A model generated the notes under the pieces. The model saw only the letters and a list, made by a program, of their open reading frames with translations. It was not told the DNA's origin and ran no database searches. A stretch of DNA of 64,000 bases, from positions 272,622,310-272,686,309 of the forward strand of contig JARDYH010000002.1 in NCBI GenBank assembly GCA_029215795.1, given 5' to 3'. Made by a program: the position numbers and the translations under genes. This DNA comes from Anniella stebbinsi. Lineage: Eukaryota > Chordata > Lepidosauria > Squamata > Anniellidae. Of the stretch, positions 43,784 through 55,980 are shown in pieces. Within the stretch, counting starts at the first letter, position 1, and each line of letters opens with the position of its first letter.

Positions 43784-43878
43784 GCAGCACAATCCTATAT
43801 ATGCATGTCAATTCAGAAACAAGCCCTATTGAGTTCAATGTGGCTTATTCCCAGGTAAATGGGCATAGGAATGCAGCT
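43784..43878. mobile_element. Short palindromic dispersed repeat
   Basis: 'gcagcacaatcctat' at the left and 'cataggaatgcagc' at the right are inverted. Inside are 'aagccctattgagttcaatgtggctt' complements. This noncoding repeat type is very common in lizards. Weaker copies lie near 46690-46770 and 51186-51240. Confidence 0.6.
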
Positions 43879-43924
43879 TTAATTGTGCTGATAATTTATG
43901 TTGCTGCTAGCAAGTGATCTGGAA

Positions 43925-44050
43925 TTTTAATATTGCATTTATTGTCATTTTGAATTTATTTTAATAGGTTTTATTGTAGCAGTTGTATTAGTTGCCCTGA
44001 GGGTCATTGCTCATGAGGCTGCATATAAATACAGAAAATAAATCAAATAA
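43925..44050 (+). mobile_element. LINE 3' tail fragment (L2-type), decayed
   Basis: 'attttattgtagcagttgtattagttgccctgagggtc' followed by 'gcatataaatacagaaaataaatcaaataaaat' has the layout of a LINE tail. The copy is short. Confidence 0.45.
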
Positions 44051-45579
44051 AATGGCCTGGCTCAAGATGATCTAGCTAGAGTGCCTTTTAGTGAAAATAT
44101 ACTGGCTAGATAGAAATGCTTCCTTACTAGCCCTGTTCTCTAGAATTACCAGCCTTTCATCACTCACTTTAACACAACACCCATGTGAAGTTGTCATAGT
44201 CAGTTGCATTCTGGTATTTTCTGAGTAATCCTCCATGTTCTTTTCAGATATGAATTGTGATGATATTTATTTTGGTGATAGCTCTGAGCCAAAGGTTCCC
44301 CAGCAAGAATTTTCATCTTGAAATGGGGATGGGATAGGAGGAAACAGTCAATTTGGGGGGAGGGAATTCACTGCAAGGTCAGCAGATCCATTATCTGTCC
44401 TGGACAACAGCTCAGATGAGGAGGCACAATACAAGAAAGTGGCTGAGTCACATCTGTTTGTGATCCAGGTTAGCTTCAGGACCTTGGTCAGCAATCTTTG
44501 AACTAGAGTACTAACAAGTTACTCCAGCACAGACAAAGAGCAACTAACAGGCTTTTATAGTCAAGCCAGGAGAGTCTTTCTAGAAACTCCACCCCCTCAG
44601 CTTTTAAAGGGTCAGTGGCCTTTTCCTGTAGGTGTTGGCTTCTCTTGGGGAATGAAGGTTCCTCCATCAGGGTCTCTCTGTTCAATATAGGAGTCTGAGG
44701 TCCACATCACAGACTCAGGAGATAATGAGATTCATGTGAATAAGATATGGGCTCTGAGGCAGAGAAACCCACTTCAGAAAAACCAGTGTCTGCTTCTTGT
44801 GCCTCCCAAGAGTCATTATTCCTGGAGGCCTCAGTATCTGAGGGCACCTCTTGGGTCATGAAACTTGTTTTGGGGCTGCTCCTTATTAATATATTTATAA
44901 AGATTAATTTGTAACAAGGTTTTGATCCAGATTTATGCTATACCAACTGCACTGATGGAAGTGGACTTCCCAACCCCTCTTTCACATGGCAACCCTTCCA
45001 GACCTCTCCCTGAAAATGCTTCAGGAGACCTTCTGAGTAGTGAGAGTTACAGTGTAGGGGATCCCCAAAGAACTGGTGGAGAGACTTTCTGCAAATGGAG
45101 CAAAAAAAAAACTTATCCAGGCAGGGGGAACGCTATGACAGGAAGTTCCCTAGCCTGGGCACAGTCACAGAAAAGGCTATTGCCTGAATCCTAAGTGATC
45201 ATGCCTCTTTCACTCTTGGGATGTAGAGAAGAACCTCCCCTCCAGATCTTAAAGAGCAGACAAGTTTATAGGGAGAGAAGAAGCCCTTTAGGAAACCTGA
45301 GCCCAAGCCATTCATTTCATCATCATTTCATTTCATTTATTATGGTCACAGACCAGCAAAGTTAATGTAAGACATGTAAAAGATAATTGAAAATTAATAT
45401 AGTAGCAAAATACAGTTTTGTAGAATTCCTTCTCTCAGGAGGATAACAACATTTCCCCCTAATTTGCATTGAGGTCATAAAAATCTTTTGGTGATACATG
45501 AGGACACATCCCTTAAACAAATGAGTTTCTGTCATCCAACCTGTTCTACCCCATCTATTGAAATGAATTTGTGTGACTA
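44051..45579. other. Unassigned sequence
   Basis: No gene or clear repeat. 44280-44900 reads like degraded repeat text without a name. 45320-45420 could be a minus-strand LINE tail. Confidence 0.3.
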
Positions 45580-45655
45580 TTATTTATTTATCTATTTATT
45601 TGTAACATGTATATACTGCTGAATATAACAGAGTCTCTCAGCAGTTCACATGCAT
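45580..45655 (-). mobile_element. L2-type LINE terminus, minus strand
   Basis: 'tatttatttatctatttatttgtaacatgtatatactgctgaat...tctctcagcagttcaca' is the complement of an L2 tail with its 'tgaactgctgagaga' motif. Only the end survives. Confidence 0.6.
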
Positions 45656-46124
45656 AATGAAGGTTCTCCACAAAGTTGTGTCCAGTGGCTTCAATACAAG
45701 CATTGTTTTGTTATCTAACATAATTCTAATGTCCTATATTTTATTGAATCACCCACAAAAGAAGTGGCCATTTTTTCTTCCTCTTTCATGTGTGTGTGTA
45801 CATGTGCACATGCTTACTGCCAGCTCCAGGTGGCTCCACTTTCTCACTGGCATTGTCACCAGTTGCTATGGCTCCTCATCCTCTTTCTCAACATTGCTAC
45901 CACTTCCTTGCTCGACAGGGAGAGAGCCACTGAGCAAATACGCCATGGCATCTACTGCTCCTCTTCCTCATCACTGCAATTGTCTGAGGCAGAGTGAGAG
46001 GCAGGTGAACAAGTAGGTTGAAATAGTGGACGAGGAGGAGAAACTCCAGGGTGCTCTTTTTACTGGGCATCTGCTGGAGTGTGGCCCCTTGGCAGGTACC
46101 CAATCATGCTTCCTCTTGATGGCA
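45656..46124. other. Unassigned sequence
   Basis: Open frames of up to 119 codons here overlap on both strands and show no domain or plausible splice context. Confidence 0.3.
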
Positions 46125-46155
<31 letters not shown>

Positions 46156-46160
46156 TTCTC
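46125..46160. repeat. (CT)n microsatellite
   Basis: A dinucleotide run with two TTT interruptions. Confidence 0.9.
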
Positions 46161-47489
46161 TGGGTGTGTGAATTTTGGTTGCATTTTCATGGTTGGGCAT
46201 TTACCTTAAGGGAACAAACAAACAAACATGACCCTTTCCAGCACTCTGCAGTCTTCCCTCAAAAGCATGTTCCCTGGAATGTCCATAAAAGGACATTGTG
46301 CGATGAAGTGTGCCAGCCACAGAAAGTAGCTATGAAGCAATGGAGAGCCCAATTTTTTTAAATGAATCAAAATATTCCTTTAAAAAGTTTTTAAGTGCAC
46401 CTAAATTCTTCATCCTCCCTACTTTTCCAAGGCAACTTCTTTTTTCCTATCCTGTAAATGGCTGAAACATGCCTGAAACCATCACAACAACCTAACTTTA
46501 ATATATAAAAAAACTATTATTATTGAAATAATTACTGACATATACAGGCAAAATTTTGGACTGCAACCTATAACGGTAGTTCCCTATAGAAAAGAAGCAT
46601 CTCTGTTTACTTTGAAGCAAGCCATTTTTATTTTATTTTTGCTCTTTGTTTATGCTTGTTTGTGTATGAATTTTACAAGTGAGGGTTCAGGCCTATACAC
46701 ACGTACTTGGGAGTAACTCTCAATGAACACAGTGGAGCTGAGCAGTCAGGCACATGTAGGACTACATGGTGTATTAAACTTTTCCTATTAGTATGGACTG
46801 TTTATCAAGCAAAACTGCATTTCTGTTTTCACTAGATCCATCACCCGGTTGAGTTCACCACTCAGTTCACTTACAATCAATTACTGAGTCAAGTCTGTCA
46901 AAGAAGACCTTGTCCACATTAAACGTGACATTATTATTTTCCCCCTTCAAAGCAGCATGTTGTCTATTCGGGATTTAAAATAGAAACATTTTTGAACAAA
47001 TTGTAAGATTACCTTTGGCCTTAGTTGTGAGGGTAAGGAGTTCTTTGCCACCCACTCACCATCTATTCTGTCCAGTCCCCTTTTCTGGTTCTGGGGGACT
47101 AGCTGATGTATGGATCATTATGCAAACTCCCCATCTTTGGAAATCTGACTTTCATTCTGAAATGCTACTCTCTAATTCAACAAGGCAAGATATATGGTAG
47201 CTGTATGGAAACACTGCCTATCAGGAAAACATAGCCAATGGAAATTTGCTAAGTCTAAGCCTTAACAGTCCCCAGAATCATGATGTGCAAATTTGGCATC
47301 CCTATTCCCACAGGTGTAAGGATTAGCTATTTTACTCTCTACTAAATAAAAGACACTCTGGATATAATTAAAAGCACTGTTATTATTATTTTCATGTGGC
47401 CTAAGCCTGATGCCTGACATTAAAATCACAGTTAAACAATAGCAATTAAGCCCTAGTGCACCATTCTATTTTTGAGAATTCTTTCTCTA
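46161..47489. other. Unassigned AT-rich sequence
   Basis: Only a weak copy of the 43784-type repeat is visible, at 46690-46770. I see nothing else. Confidence 0.35.
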
Positions 47490-47900
47490 GAGAACTGTCT
47501 ACACACAGGAAAAGCCCCATGGTGGCTGTGGATCTGTAACCCACATTGGTTAGACGACACAGGAGTGGGTTTGCAGCCACCGAGGGGCTTCCCTGCGATG
47601 CTGTGATTTGAAAAAGTCAGGGATTTTCCCTAACTTTTTCAAAGGAAGTGATGTCAACATGGGGCTTCCGCCATGTAATATTGTTCCATGTCCAACCCGG
47701 GGGCAGAGCCTGGTGGAAGGCGAACAGCAATTGGTCGCCTTCCACCAGGAAGAGGACTGGGGCAGCTCCAGGACCCAGATGGCCACCCAGAAACCCCATG
47801 CTCCCTCTTCAGCATCGCAATTCCCTGACACCACCCTGGGAGAGAGAAAGTATGGGGTTGAGGGAGGCGATGCCAACCTGGCACCATGAACACAGCCCCA
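47490..47900. repeat. Hairpin-rich GC segment, possible nonautonomous element
   Basis: It contains a 15-bp perfect inverted repeat (47709-47723 with 47735-47749, 11-nt loop) and a near-perfect one at 47610-47640 ('gaaaaagt' and 'actttttc' arms). Ends and target duplication are unclear. Overlapping open frames on both strands are products of the inverted structure. Confidence 0.45.
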
Positions 47901-48124
47901 GGGCTAGATCTATACCTCATGTCATAGCAGTACGATCCCATCACAGTGATGCTATATCCCATACCTCTTTGCATGCACGATGACATCAGTTGCAGTATTT
48001 TGGATATTATGGAATGAGAAGCAGGAAATAGTGCTAGAAAAATGGTATATGGGATGGTTAATGTGCCCCAATAGTCAACAGTCCCCTTCAATACTGATAA
48101 AGCACTAGTGTGTAGATCTAGCCT
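47901..48124. mobile_element. MITE with 'ggctagatct' ends
   Basis: The left end 'gggctagatctatac' mirrors the right end 'gtgtagatctagcc'. Inside, 'tatcccatacc' and 'ggtatatggga' are complementary. It resembles the shorter element at 37566. Confidence 0.65.
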
Positions 48125-48267
48125 AGGTAACTTACTGAAAATTTGCTTTGCCTTCTAATATACCAGCCATTCTGATCTTCGAAGGTTCTTTCAAGCCTCT
48201 TTCAACAATTAAACAAGTTAAAGTAAGTGAATTCAAGAGAACCCAATTAATTATGTTGCATGTAAAT

Positions 48268-48588
48268 TAGGGTGACCAGATAAAATCCAGGTCAGGGCTC
48301 ATGTAACTTTAACAGTTGCAGAGAAAAGGGAATTTCAGCCAGTGTCATTTGTATGCAATTAGTTCCTGGTGAAATTCCCTCTTCATCACAACAGTTAAAG
48401 GTGCATTTCACTATACTAGAGTGACCATATACAAAAGAAGGCAGGGCCTCTGCAGCTTTAACTGTTGTGATGAGGAGGGAATTTCACCAGGAACTAATTG
48501 CATACAAATGACACTGGCTGAAATTCCCTTTTCTCTACAACTGTTAAAGTTACATGAGCCCTGACCTGGATTTTATCTGGTCAGCCTA
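48268..48588. mobile_element. Palindromic hAT-type MITE, copy E
   Basis: It runs 'tagggtgaccagataaaatcc...ggattttatctggtcagccta', 321 bp, self-complementary. The flanking 8-mers atgtaaat and gtataaat are only similar, so the duplication has decayed. Confidence 0.9.
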
Positions 48589-50264
48589 GTATAAATTAAT
48601 CTTTAAGAACAATTTATGTAAATTGTTTCAACAAGTTTCCTTCTATAACCACAGATTGTTGAAGTAGAAAGCATGTTGTTCGCAAGTTACATGTACATAA
48701 ACGTACAGCCCCTTGGTTGCTAATGTTTGGCCAGCAATCAATACGTTGTAATTCTTTCTTCATGTAATCCATTAATTTTTAACTTGACCACCTCAGGCTA
48801 CCATTGCCCGGAGGTGCCATCAGTACTTTGCCAATAATTGCCAAAAAACAAAACAAAACCCACTTTTCCTTTTTTTTCTTTTTGTGGTAAATTTTAAAGT
48901 CAAAGCATACCAAGTTCTGCTATAAGAAACTTGGGATAATTATATGCAGTGAAATATTAATGATTTTGTACTTGCATTTTTTTCTTTCTGCGTCAAATGA
49001 AAAAAGCATAGTAAATTTTAATTGTTCAATAAACAACCCTGTTAAGCACCTATGAACTATAAAACAAACAATACCTTTTGGCATATTTGCTAAATTTTTG
49101 CATTTGGATATAATCTCATATATTAATTACATCTCGCTATGAAATGTGTGATCATTACTCCAATAACATTGTTAATTGCTAACTGTGCTTGCGTGCTTCA
49201 CTTAAGACTACATAATTGCACTCTTCCATTTCTAATCAGGTTTGTCCTGTAGCACAGTTTGATTTTGACACAACAATCTATACAGCTTTTCCTGACCTGC
49301 CTTTTCATTTTGTTGCTATTGCTCAGCAAGGTTTGTGGTCCCCAAATGAGTCATAACTCAGCAAAGGAACATACGAGTCAAGGCTGGTTTAAAGGATGAT
49401 GTCAGTAAAGGCTGGAGTTGAGTCACTGCAGCATAAAAGGCTAAGCAGATGAAGGTTTGGTTTCAGGTCAACTGATTCCAGGAATCAATAGATGAGTCTC
49501 AGACAAAGACAGCTTTCTATTGGTGTATCTCTTTTGAAAAAATATTGGTCAATTACTATGGGTACCTGCATGGGCCCATGGTGCCAGTATTTTCAAGCTG
49601 ACATAAAAGCCCCACCTCTACCTAGGATAGAGCAATTATATATTTATCATCTGGATCCATAGGCAGAAGGCTCTTGAAAAATCCCACCTTCAACAATGTT
49701 CAACCCATTGTCAGCTTAAGCCTATGCAGCCAGCCCATGGGCAGTTTGCTTTTTGGACACTATTGTACAACTACACGATGGACATATAAACCTCACCTCA
49801 TATCAAAATATAATGCTTATTATACATTTCTGTATGCCTCTGGCTTCCACCCAGAGCACCCTGAAGCCAGGGCTGACAATACCACTGCATCTGTTCTAAC
49901 TTATCAGAGTCCATCTTAAGGATTTACATCGCACATTTCTTAGACTGCAATATCCACCCAATGAAATGAAAAAGCAGATCAGCAAGACCAGGCTGGTAAC
50001 TAGGAATGATTTATTGCAGGCTCAGAAGAGGCTGCTTCTTATCACATAGAGTTCCCAGTTAAAACCGTTCCAATTTATCATCAGTGATCTATAGCACAAT
50101 GATATTCAGAGGTCCATTAGGTGCCATCTTGTTTTAGGTATGCCCTGTAGACTTACTTGCTTACTATAACTTCTTCCTGATTATGTTTTACTGGTCTGTT
50201 CTGGTTTGCAGGTGCAATTGTGTTGTCATTTTAGTACTATTTAGGCCAGATATTTTATTCCTGA
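48589..50264. other. AT-rich region, no recognised repeat or exon
   Basis: 48600-49330 in particular has diverse sequence without transposon text on either strand. No coding block was found. Confidence 0.4.
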
Positions 50265-50405
50265 AGGTCATAGTTTTTATTTATTTTCGCTCTTTTATTA
50301 CTGTATTGGTTTCTATTATATGGGGGTTTTGCCGTAAGCCACCTTGGCAGGGGTCCTGTGCTGAAAGGGAGCCTAGAAATATTTTAAATAGAAATATAAG
50401 ATAAT
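50265..50405 (+). mobile_element. Possible LINE 3' tail, plus strand
   Basis: 'ttatatgggggttttgccgtaagccaccttggcagggg' followed by 'gcctagaaatattttaaatagaaat' has the layout of a LINE terminus ('gtaagccgcctt...' then an A-rich tail). The family is uncertain. Confidence 0.45.
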
Positions 50406-51546
50406 ACACATGGGTTTCTGTGACTATTAAAAAGCAACAGTAAACTGATCCAGAAACAGGATGGCATGAAATGAAGGTTGAAAAGATGAGAACTGAAAGA
50501 AACTGATTTTGATAGATTTTCTCATCTTTTCAAGAGCCATATGTTATACTTAACCTATCTACTTAATGCATATTTGAGAAAACGGTAATATAAGAATATA
50601 TAAACCCAAGGTTTATGAGCAAAGGGATAATAGAAGGACATCTGAGGAGGTCATACGTCCCAGATCCAAATTCAGAATCATCCACCCATTATAGGTCAGA
50701 TCTGACATGATGGGATTTGATTTGGAGTTCCTATGTGACTGCAACAGAGTCAACTCTGTGATTAATTGTTCTAGGTCTGACACTTCAGAGAGCCACTTCT
50801 GTTACTATTCTATGAATGGAGTTCCCTATGTATATTTCTTTCCCCTGGAAACTGGAAAATAGCTTCTTCAGTTGGGGATCTCTTTCTCAGGCAATTGTGG
50901 CCCAAGAGTCAAAATAAACCAGTTCTACTCAGTTTCCAAGCTTCCTTTTCTCAGCCCCTCAGCAATGAATCAGCCAAACACCAGTTTCCTTTCATTGAAA
51001 CATGGAAGGGGACTCCATTAAAATCCGCTCCCTCTGATCTCTGGAATCATTGGCTGAGAGGCTTTAGTCTCCTACCACGTCAAGATGGATTCAGATTTCC
51101 CCATGAACTCATGAGCCCATATCCTTCCAGCCCAAAAGGACTATGTAAATCAGTCTTGGGAATGGCTTTATAATATAAGGGCTTAAGGGTGCAATCCTAT
51201 ACATGTTTAGACAGAAAAGGTCCTACAACTCCTAGCAGGCCCAAGCCAACACACTGTTATCTAGGCTCTACACTTGCTTCCCACACTTGCTGCATCTTGC
51301 TAGAGGCATGGCCAGTGGGTACATCAGTGGCAGGGGATAGGGCTATTGCCTGGGGCCCCATGCTCATTAGAGATTGATGGACCTGCCAGTTTCTATTTCT
51401 CCCACATTCATTTTCTGAAATATCTCACACTCATTTTCATCTGATTTATGAAGAAATTTGTACAGTTGGTAAATTCTTACACATATGAATATTATTCATG
51501 TATATATTACTATAAGAATGAGCAACTGCAGAATAAGAATATAGAG
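50406..51546. other. Unassigned sequence
   Basis: No gene seen. A weak copy of the 43784-type repeat lies at 51186-51240 ('ggtgcaatcctatacatgttta'). Confidence 0.35.
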
Positions 51547-51714
51547 AGAGATTCGACAATCTAGCAGTCTTCTTGAATTTAAGAGAGCCGTGAAGACTGA
51601 TCTCTTCCGGCAGGCCTACCCAGCTGAATTTTAAGATTTTTTTTAAATAATGTAATAATTTTATTTGTTTTTAATGTTTGTTCCCCACCTCGATCCAGAG
51701 AGAGAGGCGGGTTA

Positions 51715-51752
<38 letters not shown>
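51547..51752 (+). mobile_element. L2-type LINE 3' end, plus strand, with (TTA)n tail
   Basis: 'cttgaatttaagagagccgtgaagactgatctcttccggcaggcctacccag' encodes the 'LEFKRAVKTDLFRQAYP' end of ORF2. Then come a short T-rich 3' UTR, 'ccccacctcgatcc' and a (TTA)n microsatellite at 51716-51752. It is the same subfamily as 34228-34590. Confidence 0.85.
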
Positions 51753-51753
<1 letters not shown>

Positions 51754-52071
51754 GAATAATAATTGAACAAAATTCTCACCCAACAAAATTCTTACCTATC
51801 GGCAGCACTGGCCAAATCGGCAGCTATTCCCAGCATGGAGAAGTCTATGTTGCACATGTCTGCCATATAGCTGTTCAAGATGAGGAGGTTGTTAGAAAAA
51901 ATGAGGTGACATCTCTAATTCAATACGACAAATCAGGTTGACTACACAGGGATTCAAAACCAGACTTTTCAGAGCTTGGAATGAGGAATCCATCAGTTTT
52001 GCTATAAGCTTTGATAAGTTCTTATCAAAAAAATGAACCAAAATGAAATTCTCACTCTATCTAGATCACCA

Positions 52072-52330
52072 TTTCAGAATGTGTAGTATGGCTAAATCCA
52101 GGATCTGCCTTCTGTTGGAGGAAGGACTCTGTTCACAGAAGGTGCCTCTGCTCTATTTTGGGGGACCCTGCCCCCACACTGCAGTCCACCCCATTCAGCA
52201 AGATCACCTGATCCTCTTCTATAGTATTTTCAGAGGGTTGGAGGGTCTGCTGTGGGGATGAGGAGGCAGGGAAATCTGCTTCTACCAGCCAAGTTGCACC
52301 AGCCTAAATCTGAATCCAATCCACTGAAGT
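52072..52330. repeat. Dispersed element of unknown class, uninterrupted copy
   Basis: 'taaatccaggatctgccttctgttgg', 'tctgttcacagaaggtgcctc' and 'accagcctaaatctgaatccaatcc' correspond to the split element at 34140-34690. No ORF and no clear terminal repeats. Confidence 0.55.
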
Positions 52331-53083
52331 ATACACTAGATTGTATGAGTTTACTAAAGACAATTGTTTCCTCTGAACCTTCAGAAGGGTAAAACTGCAA
52401 GTCTTAACCACAGTGTAACAACGGTTTCCTAAAAATGGAGACCTGGCAGCTATACAAGACACTTTGTGCATTTAAAATAGCCGTTTCGTTTCTTTGAAGG
52501 TAGCCCACAAAATGCAATAAATTGTGAAATGGGTCATCTATAATGAAGTAGCAGCCATACAGAATTTCCAAGGTGGTTCTCTCCACAGAGATTCAGATTT
52601 AAAATATTGTTCCTCCTGTTAGTGTCTCTTAGAAAGTTGTGATGCTAGCCTTTGTGTGATGATTTAGCCCTTTGAGAGGTTATCCAGTTTATGCTCTCCC
52701 CCTCCCTGCCACCCTGATAAGCCTAAAAAGTTCATTAGAGAGCTTACCTCGCCTTCATTGTTCTGTTCTCTCAATGAATGACCTTTATAGGTCTGAGAAA
52801 GACCCTTCTAATGATAACTAATGCTTGGGAAACCACAGTACGTGGTTCATGTAGTTACTCTCACCATTAAGGCAATGTGCGGTACCACTGCATAAATCTC
52901 CAGAATTGGATTTCCTATTGATTCCTAGATAGGTGCAGGTCATGCTGACTAAAGAGGAGGCTATTGCGTAGCTTTTAAAATAGATCTTAAAAAGCACACA
53001 CCATGCATCATAGCACCCAAAGACATCAATTTAATTGATACAGGTTGAAAAACAGGATGCTTCTCCTGAACACTTTTAAGACC
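52331..53083. other. Unassigned AT-rich sequence
   Basis: No gene or known repeat is visible. Confidence 0.35.
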
Positions 53084-53091
53084 AAGTACAG

Positions 53092-53713
53092 CAGGGATGG
53101 AGAAACTATTTTCAGCCCAAGAACCAAATTCAAATTCGGAGAACCTTTCAGGGGTGACATCAGTGGAGGGGGGCAGCTCCGATTTCAGTGGGGCTGTGAA
53201 TCCATTCTAGGTTTTACCCAGAACTAACCAGACCTCTACGTGAGGTATCCAAGGTGCCAAACATGACCCCCAAAATAGGTTTAGCACCTTAGATAGCTCC
53301 TTTAGAGTTCTGGCTGTTTCTGACTAAAACCCAGAATGGATTCACAGCCCCACCAAAATCAGAGCCCCCAGCCTCTGTTGGATTGCATTCCAGTAATGGG
53401 TGGGGCTGAAGGCAAAGGGGGTGTGACCAAAGAAGGGGTGGGGCAAAAAAGTTTGAAATACAACATAATGCCAGCCTATTGTAGCTTAAAGCTCTTACTG
53501 CCAGGAACAAAGCTTTCGGAGAAGCATTTCAACTTTTTAGAATGGGGTGAAAACCCAGGAAATCAGCAAACCGTAGGTGGTTGGGGGAAAGGGGATTGGG
53601 CCAGGTGAAGGGGTGGGGCCAGAGGAGAGGGGCATGGCCATCTGGGGAGTGTCTTGGAGGGTTAGGATTGGAGGGACAGATGTGGTCCCTGGGCCTTAGT
53701 TTCCCTACCCCTG
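53092..53713. mobile_element. hAT-like nonautonomous element, 'cagggatgg' ends, 622 bp
   Basis: The left end 'cagggatggagaaacta' mirrors the right end 'tagtttccctacccctg'. The flanking 8-mers aagtacag (53084-53091) and aggtacag (53714-53721) match at 7 of 8 positions. CAGGG termini with 8-bp duplications are typical of hAT. The interior has G-rich 'gggtggggc' repeats near the right and a nested palindromic element at about 53172-53371. No transposase is present. Confidence 0.8.
53172..53371. mobile_element. Palindromic element, 'ctgtgaatccattc' type, copy 2, nested
   Basis: The arms 'gatttcagtggggctgtgaatccattctaggttt' and 'aaacccagaatggattcacagccccaccaaaatc' are inverted repeats. The centre shares 'caccttagatagctcctttagagttctgg' with 20125-20268 and 59375-59522. 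Confidence 0.75.
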
Positions 53714-53721
53714 AGGTACAG

Positions 53722-55980
53722 GAATCCTGCGCGGTGTTTGTGGACAACCTGTAGCATGGAGCTATGAGGTGCAGAGCAGCTAGGCTTTTGTGACACCTGG
53801 ATAAGTAGCAAGGGGACACATGAGCCTGGCTACAGCCAAGGCTCATGCCTTCTGCCACGCTTGCTCCTCTGGCACTGTCCTTCCGCTTGCTTCTTGTCTC
53901 AGTTGACCAGAGGCAAAACCATGGTAAAGCACAGGTGGAGGCACATGCATTTGAGTGTGAACTAAGGCGGCAGCGGCACTGTCTTATATTATTTTCCATT
54001 TGACTTTCAGCCCACTTGCCTTGACAATCCTTGCTCTATGAAAAAGCTGCAGTAGAAGTCATCAGTTAATACCCTTGCATAAAGCTATACGGCACGATCC
54101 AACTTTTTTTTTTATCAGGGGTAGTGAAGATTAGGTGACTCTATGCGCTAGATTATGCCAGGGGCAGGAGACTCCCAAGGGATGTTTCTAGCTACCACCA
54201 TTTATAGCAGTGGAAATTAACCCATATAATTTCCCATCTGGGATTCCTACCCAAGTTCCTTCATGGAGAGGACTTCATTGTAATAGATGAAGTAACTTTA
54301 ATTTACAGGTTAAGGGGGTTTCTTATCTGAGAACTTCCAATGATTTTCTTTCAAGGCATTTCTAAGATGCAAATTGATGTGTGCCCCCCTTCAGTTCTGT
54401 CTAGGATAAAGTTGAAACTACCTAGTTTCATTTTCAGAAATGGATTTAAAAGAACACCTTTCTTTTTCAGTTATTCTTTTTGGCACATCACAAACACATT
54501 CACATTATTTAATTTAATGCAACTCAGTACCCTCCTGTTATCCTCCTAGTGCTGTTTCTGGGGCCCATTTATTAACATCATTTTCTTTGCCCTCACTGTC
54601 CTTGGCCTCATTTTGCCTTCATCACCATTTCATCTGATATGACTGTGCTGCCCCACATAATTTTGTTGATGAAGTTGTGATAAGATGATTAATTGCTATG
54701 TTTACATTTTATTCATATGGGACTCCAATGCATTGCCATGTCCTCTGATTCTTTTCACTTCATTTCTGATCTGACTTGGTCCATGTTAATCGAGGATCAG
54801 TAGGATAGGTGTTAATAGTGTTTGTTTGTTTTAAGGTGATAATATATCACATTCCAGAGTCTCAAAACTCACCACAAGCAATGCTACCTCTGACACTTGA
54901 GAATATTACCGTCGTCATATGCATTTGTGGCAATGTTTCATGAGCAGTTTCAAGTTCAACTCATTATATCCTTTTTCGTCCTTTTGGTTTTGATTGCAGC
55001 TACTTGCTTTATAGATAAAAGACTGATAGGTATTTATCCAACTTCCACTTTATTTTGTAAGGTGTATTCAGCAGTTCTTTATCCCCATTTGATTTCATCA
55101 GGCTGTACCTGAAATCCTCTTGTAAAAAAACCCAGTGTAGTCATTATTGACACAATACTCCTCATTTAGCCTCGATTGTGTTGGCCCAGGAAAACCTTTG
55201 GCTTATTTATAGATTAGAGACTAAATAATATATCACCCTGATCTTTTGGTTCCTTGAGGGCAAAGGAGCTCCAATACACATATAGATCTTCCCCAGTCAC
55301 TTCAGTGAAAGGAGAAGCTCTATGCATGAAGGGAATGTCCTGAAATGCCCGTTCCATTGGCAAGAACAGGCATTGTGCATTAAAATAGGTGTTATTCAGT
55401 GGCAACTGGTAATCATTGGGGCTAGTTGGGTGGAGGACAGGGCAGATGCTCAATATCCTACTGAGATTACCGGAGGTAGGGATGTCACAAGTGCCCAACC
55501 AGGTCCGGGAGTCCAGTGGGCCCCTCCCACATCCGTGCCCTCCCCAGACCTGGTCAGGTGCTCCTGACACAAGGGTGGACCTCTGTCTGAGTGCTTGCAA
55601 GGCCCCAGCGAGTGCTTTTCAGCCGCCCACCCAGGCAGCAAAATCACACACTTCCCCTTCCTGCATAAATGGCAGCTGCCATTGATACAATGGGAGGGAA
55701 TTACACACTTTCAGGAACTTCTGTAAGTTATGCACTCCCCCCCCCCACCAAGGGCAGCCTTAAAGTCCCCATTGATGCAGGGGTAAAGATGCAAAGAAGA
55801 GACTTGCGCAGCGTGGTGACCAGTGACGGTGGCGGGCATGTCCACTGAGGCAAGCACAGGCTGGAGGAGTACAGGAAAAGACCACATATGGAAGCAGGAG
55901 CCATCTTTAGTGTTACTTCTTTTATTGCTAGATAGTATCAATTTGTAGCAGAAGCAATATAATGCCTCCTAGTTTTAAAA
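53722..55980. other. Unassigned region
   Basis: 55400-55870 is GC-richer, with a C10-type run near 55738, and may be an unclassified repeat. The remainder is AT-rich. No exon could be supported. Confidence 0.3.

Noticed and set aside
47608..48091. Overlapping open frames of 93-145 codons on both strands
   Set aside because: Mirror-image frames arise from inverted repeats of a foldback-like segment and a MITE. No domain.
53529..53999. 156-codon minus-strand open frame
   Set aside because: It runs out of the CAGGG-ended transposon into unrelated sequence. No motif seen.
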